Source: Bryobacteraceae bacterium (lineage in GTDB: Bacteria > Acidobacteriota > Terriglobia > Bryobacterales > Bryobacteraceae). From it: a stretch of DNA of 33,587 nt. Below are positions 32,394-33,587 of the stretch, one piece after another. Positions within the stretch are counted from its first letter, which is position 1. Each line of letters opens with the position of its first letter. Where the stretch lies: NCBI GenBank assembly GCA_025980435.1, contig JAICXK010000024.1, positions 1 through 33,587 of the forward strand. The letters run 5' to 3'. A program made the position numbers and the translations under genes. The notes under the pieces were generated by a model. It had not been told where the DNA came from. It worked only from the letters and a program-made list of their open reading frames with translations, and did not search any database.

Positions 32394-33587
32394 ATGAAGA
32401 AATATCTAGCAGTACTAACATTAGCTCTGGCGAGCGGGACGCTCCTCTTCGCCGATTCCTCCAAGATTTCACCGGATCTGCAGGGCCTGGATCCCAACTC
32501 AAACGTCCGCGTGATCGTCCAGTATTCGCAGATGCCATCGACTACTTCCAGCCAAAATGGAGGCCTATTAGGCGGGCTGCTGGGTGGTGTGGTTGGCGGC
32601 GTTGTAAACCTTTTGGGCGGTGTTGTGAACCTCGTATTCAGCGTTTTGCATGCGGTTGTTTACACCGTTCCGGCATCATCGTTACAGACGCTTGCAAGCG
32701 ATCCGAACGTGACATATATCACTCCGGACCGGCCGCTAACGGGGCAGCTTGACTATTCCACCGCCGCGGTGAACGCAAATACCGCCTGGAAAGCCCACTT
32801 GACGGGTAGCGGAATCGGCGTTGCGGTGATTGACAGCGGAGTCGATGCTGTTCCTGATCTTAAGGTCCTCGGATTGCTTTCTCGCGTGGTGTACACGCAG
32901 GATTTTATCGGAGGGAATGGAACAGACCAATACGGGCACGGTACCCACGTTGCCGGCATTATCGGAGCGAACGGTGTCAGCTCCAATTGCTTCAGTTGCA
33001 CGCGTTCCTTTACCGGTGTCGCGCCAAACGCCTCGATCATCAATCTGCGCGTCCTGGATGCGAACGGCCAGGGTTCGGATAGCACGGTAATCGCCGCTAT
33101 CGAGCGCGCGATCGCCTTAAAGCAGCGTTACAACATTCGGGTTATCAATCTATCCCTCGGCCGCCCGGTTTATGAGAGCTATAAGCAAGACCCGCTTTGC
33201 CAGGCGGTTGAAGCGGCCTGGAAAGCCGGCATTGTGGTGGTCGCCGCCGCCGGAAACGATGGACGCGACAATTCTATGGGAACAAACGGCTATGGCACGA
33301 TTGAGTCGCCGGGTAACGATCCATATGTAGTCACTGTAGGCGCCATGAAGGCCATGAGCACCTATCCGCGCACCGACGATCTGATTGCCAGCTACAGCTC
33401 AAAAGGTCCAACCGCTATTGACGAGGTAGTCAAGCCGGATCTCGTCGCTCCGGGCAATCACGTGGTTTCCCTTCTGGCTCCGGGTTCGACGCTCGCCAGC
33501 GATCCGCAAAATGCGGTTCCGCAATCGTACTATATGTCGAACGGAAGCTCTTCACCGTCCACCAGATTCCTGATGCTGAACGGGACC
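32394..33587 (+). CDS. Secreted subtilisin-family (S8) serine protease, 5' part
   Basis: Starts at ATG 32394 and stays open to the window edge; 398 residues are visible. A signal peptide (MKKYLAVLTLALASGTLLFA) precedes an I9-type propeptide split in two: NVRVIVQYSQMPS near 38-49 and VVYTVPASSLQTLASDPNVTY near 88-108. A Gly/Val/Leu-rich hydrophobic insert lies between them at 56-80. The catalytic domain shows D147 in VAVIDSGVD, H182 in YGHGTHVAGI and the oxyanion N288 in VVAAAGND. The sequence ends at LNGT, where the serine motif GTSMAxP would start, so the catalytic serine is just outside the window. No clear Shine-Dalgarno is seen, only a purine-rich AAAG stretch. It is divergent from the hybrid kinase. 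Confidence 0.9.
   Translation, partial: MKKYLAVLTLALASGTLLFADSSKISPDLQGLDPNSNVRVIVQYSQMPSTTSSQNGGLLGGLLGGVVGGVVNLLGGVVNLVFSVLHAVVYTVPASSLQTLASDPNVTYITPDRPLTGQLDYSTAAVNANTAWKAHLTGSGIGVAVIDSGVDAVPDLKVLGLLSRVVYTQDFIGGNGTDQYGHGTHVAGIIGANGVSSNCFSCTRSFTGVAPNASIINLRVLDANGQGSDSTVIAAIERAIALKQRYNIRVINLSLGRPVYESYKQDPLCQAVEAAWKAGIVVVAAAGNDGRDNSMGTNGYGTIESPGNDPYVVTVGAMKAMSTYPRTDDLIASYSSKGPTAIDEVVKPDLVAPGNHVVSLLAPGSTLASDPQNAVPQSYYMSNGSSSPSTRFLMLNGT

Noticed and set aside
1-33587. A defence island, prophage, CRISPR array or biosynthetic cluster.
   Set aside because: No nuclease, phage structural, Cas, integrase, repeat-spacer or multi-enzyme assembly genes were seen; genes are mostly independent housekeeping, sensory and secreted functions.

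Overview
The window looks like chromosomal DNA from a GC-rich soil or sediment Acidobacteriota, most likely close to Bryobacterales/Candidatus Solibacter. This is inferred from the gene mix, not from a marker gene. Pointers are a secreted protein with a cytochrome c site and copper-monooxygenase-like motifs, a doubled DUF507 protein, an M13 metallopeptidase, a GH97 glycosidase, a secreted carboxypeptidase-regulatory-like repeat protein, a Reg_prop hybrid kinase and a Tat-exported PLP enzyme. No rRNA, tRNA, CRISPR array, integrase or transposase was found. I take it to be ordinary chromosome with several lineage-specific secreted proteins.

Layout. 1-489: the 3' end of a molybdenum-hydroxylase FAD subunit, coupled by ATGA to a small cysteine-containing protein. 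594-3785: a 1063-residue ASH-repeat plus von Willebrand A protein. 3798-7427 (minus): a three-gene operon of acyl-CoA carboxylase carboxyltransferase, LiuC-like enoyl-CoA hydratase and cytochrome/copper protein, with overlapping ends. 7494-10219: an AI-2E-type permease, a small two-helix membrane protein and an ArsB-type pump. 10237-11286 (minus): DUF507 and DUF2203 proteins. 11346-13510: a secreted double cupin and a Tat-exported SelA-like PLP enzyme, transcribed apart with only 17 bp between start codons. 13507-15082 (minus): a glycosyltransferase and a DUF1440 protein. 15382-18410: FAD oxidoreductase, metallo-beta-lactamase-fold hydrolase and DegT-type aminotransferase on one strand. 18362-21127: FtsB-like protein (minus), then CutA and an M13 peptidase (plus). 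21146-26203: a DUF4118/PAS histidine kinase, a secreted protein of unknown function, a possible small acidic protein, GH97 and a 38-residue membrane peptide. 26398-28128: a five-repeat secreted beta-sandwich protein. 28168-32196 (minus): a hybrid kinase with two seven-bladed propellers. 32394 to the end: a subtilisin-family protease cut by the window edge.

No single large system dominates. The items most worth a second look are a possible three-way-junction RNA leader directly before the protease start (32305-32379), the protease's glycine-zipper insert within its propeptide, the divergent exported cupin/PLP-enzyme pair with almost no 5' untranslated DNA, an overlooked 38-codon membrane peptide before GH97, and an unexplained hairpin-rich intergenic stretch at 15129-15263.
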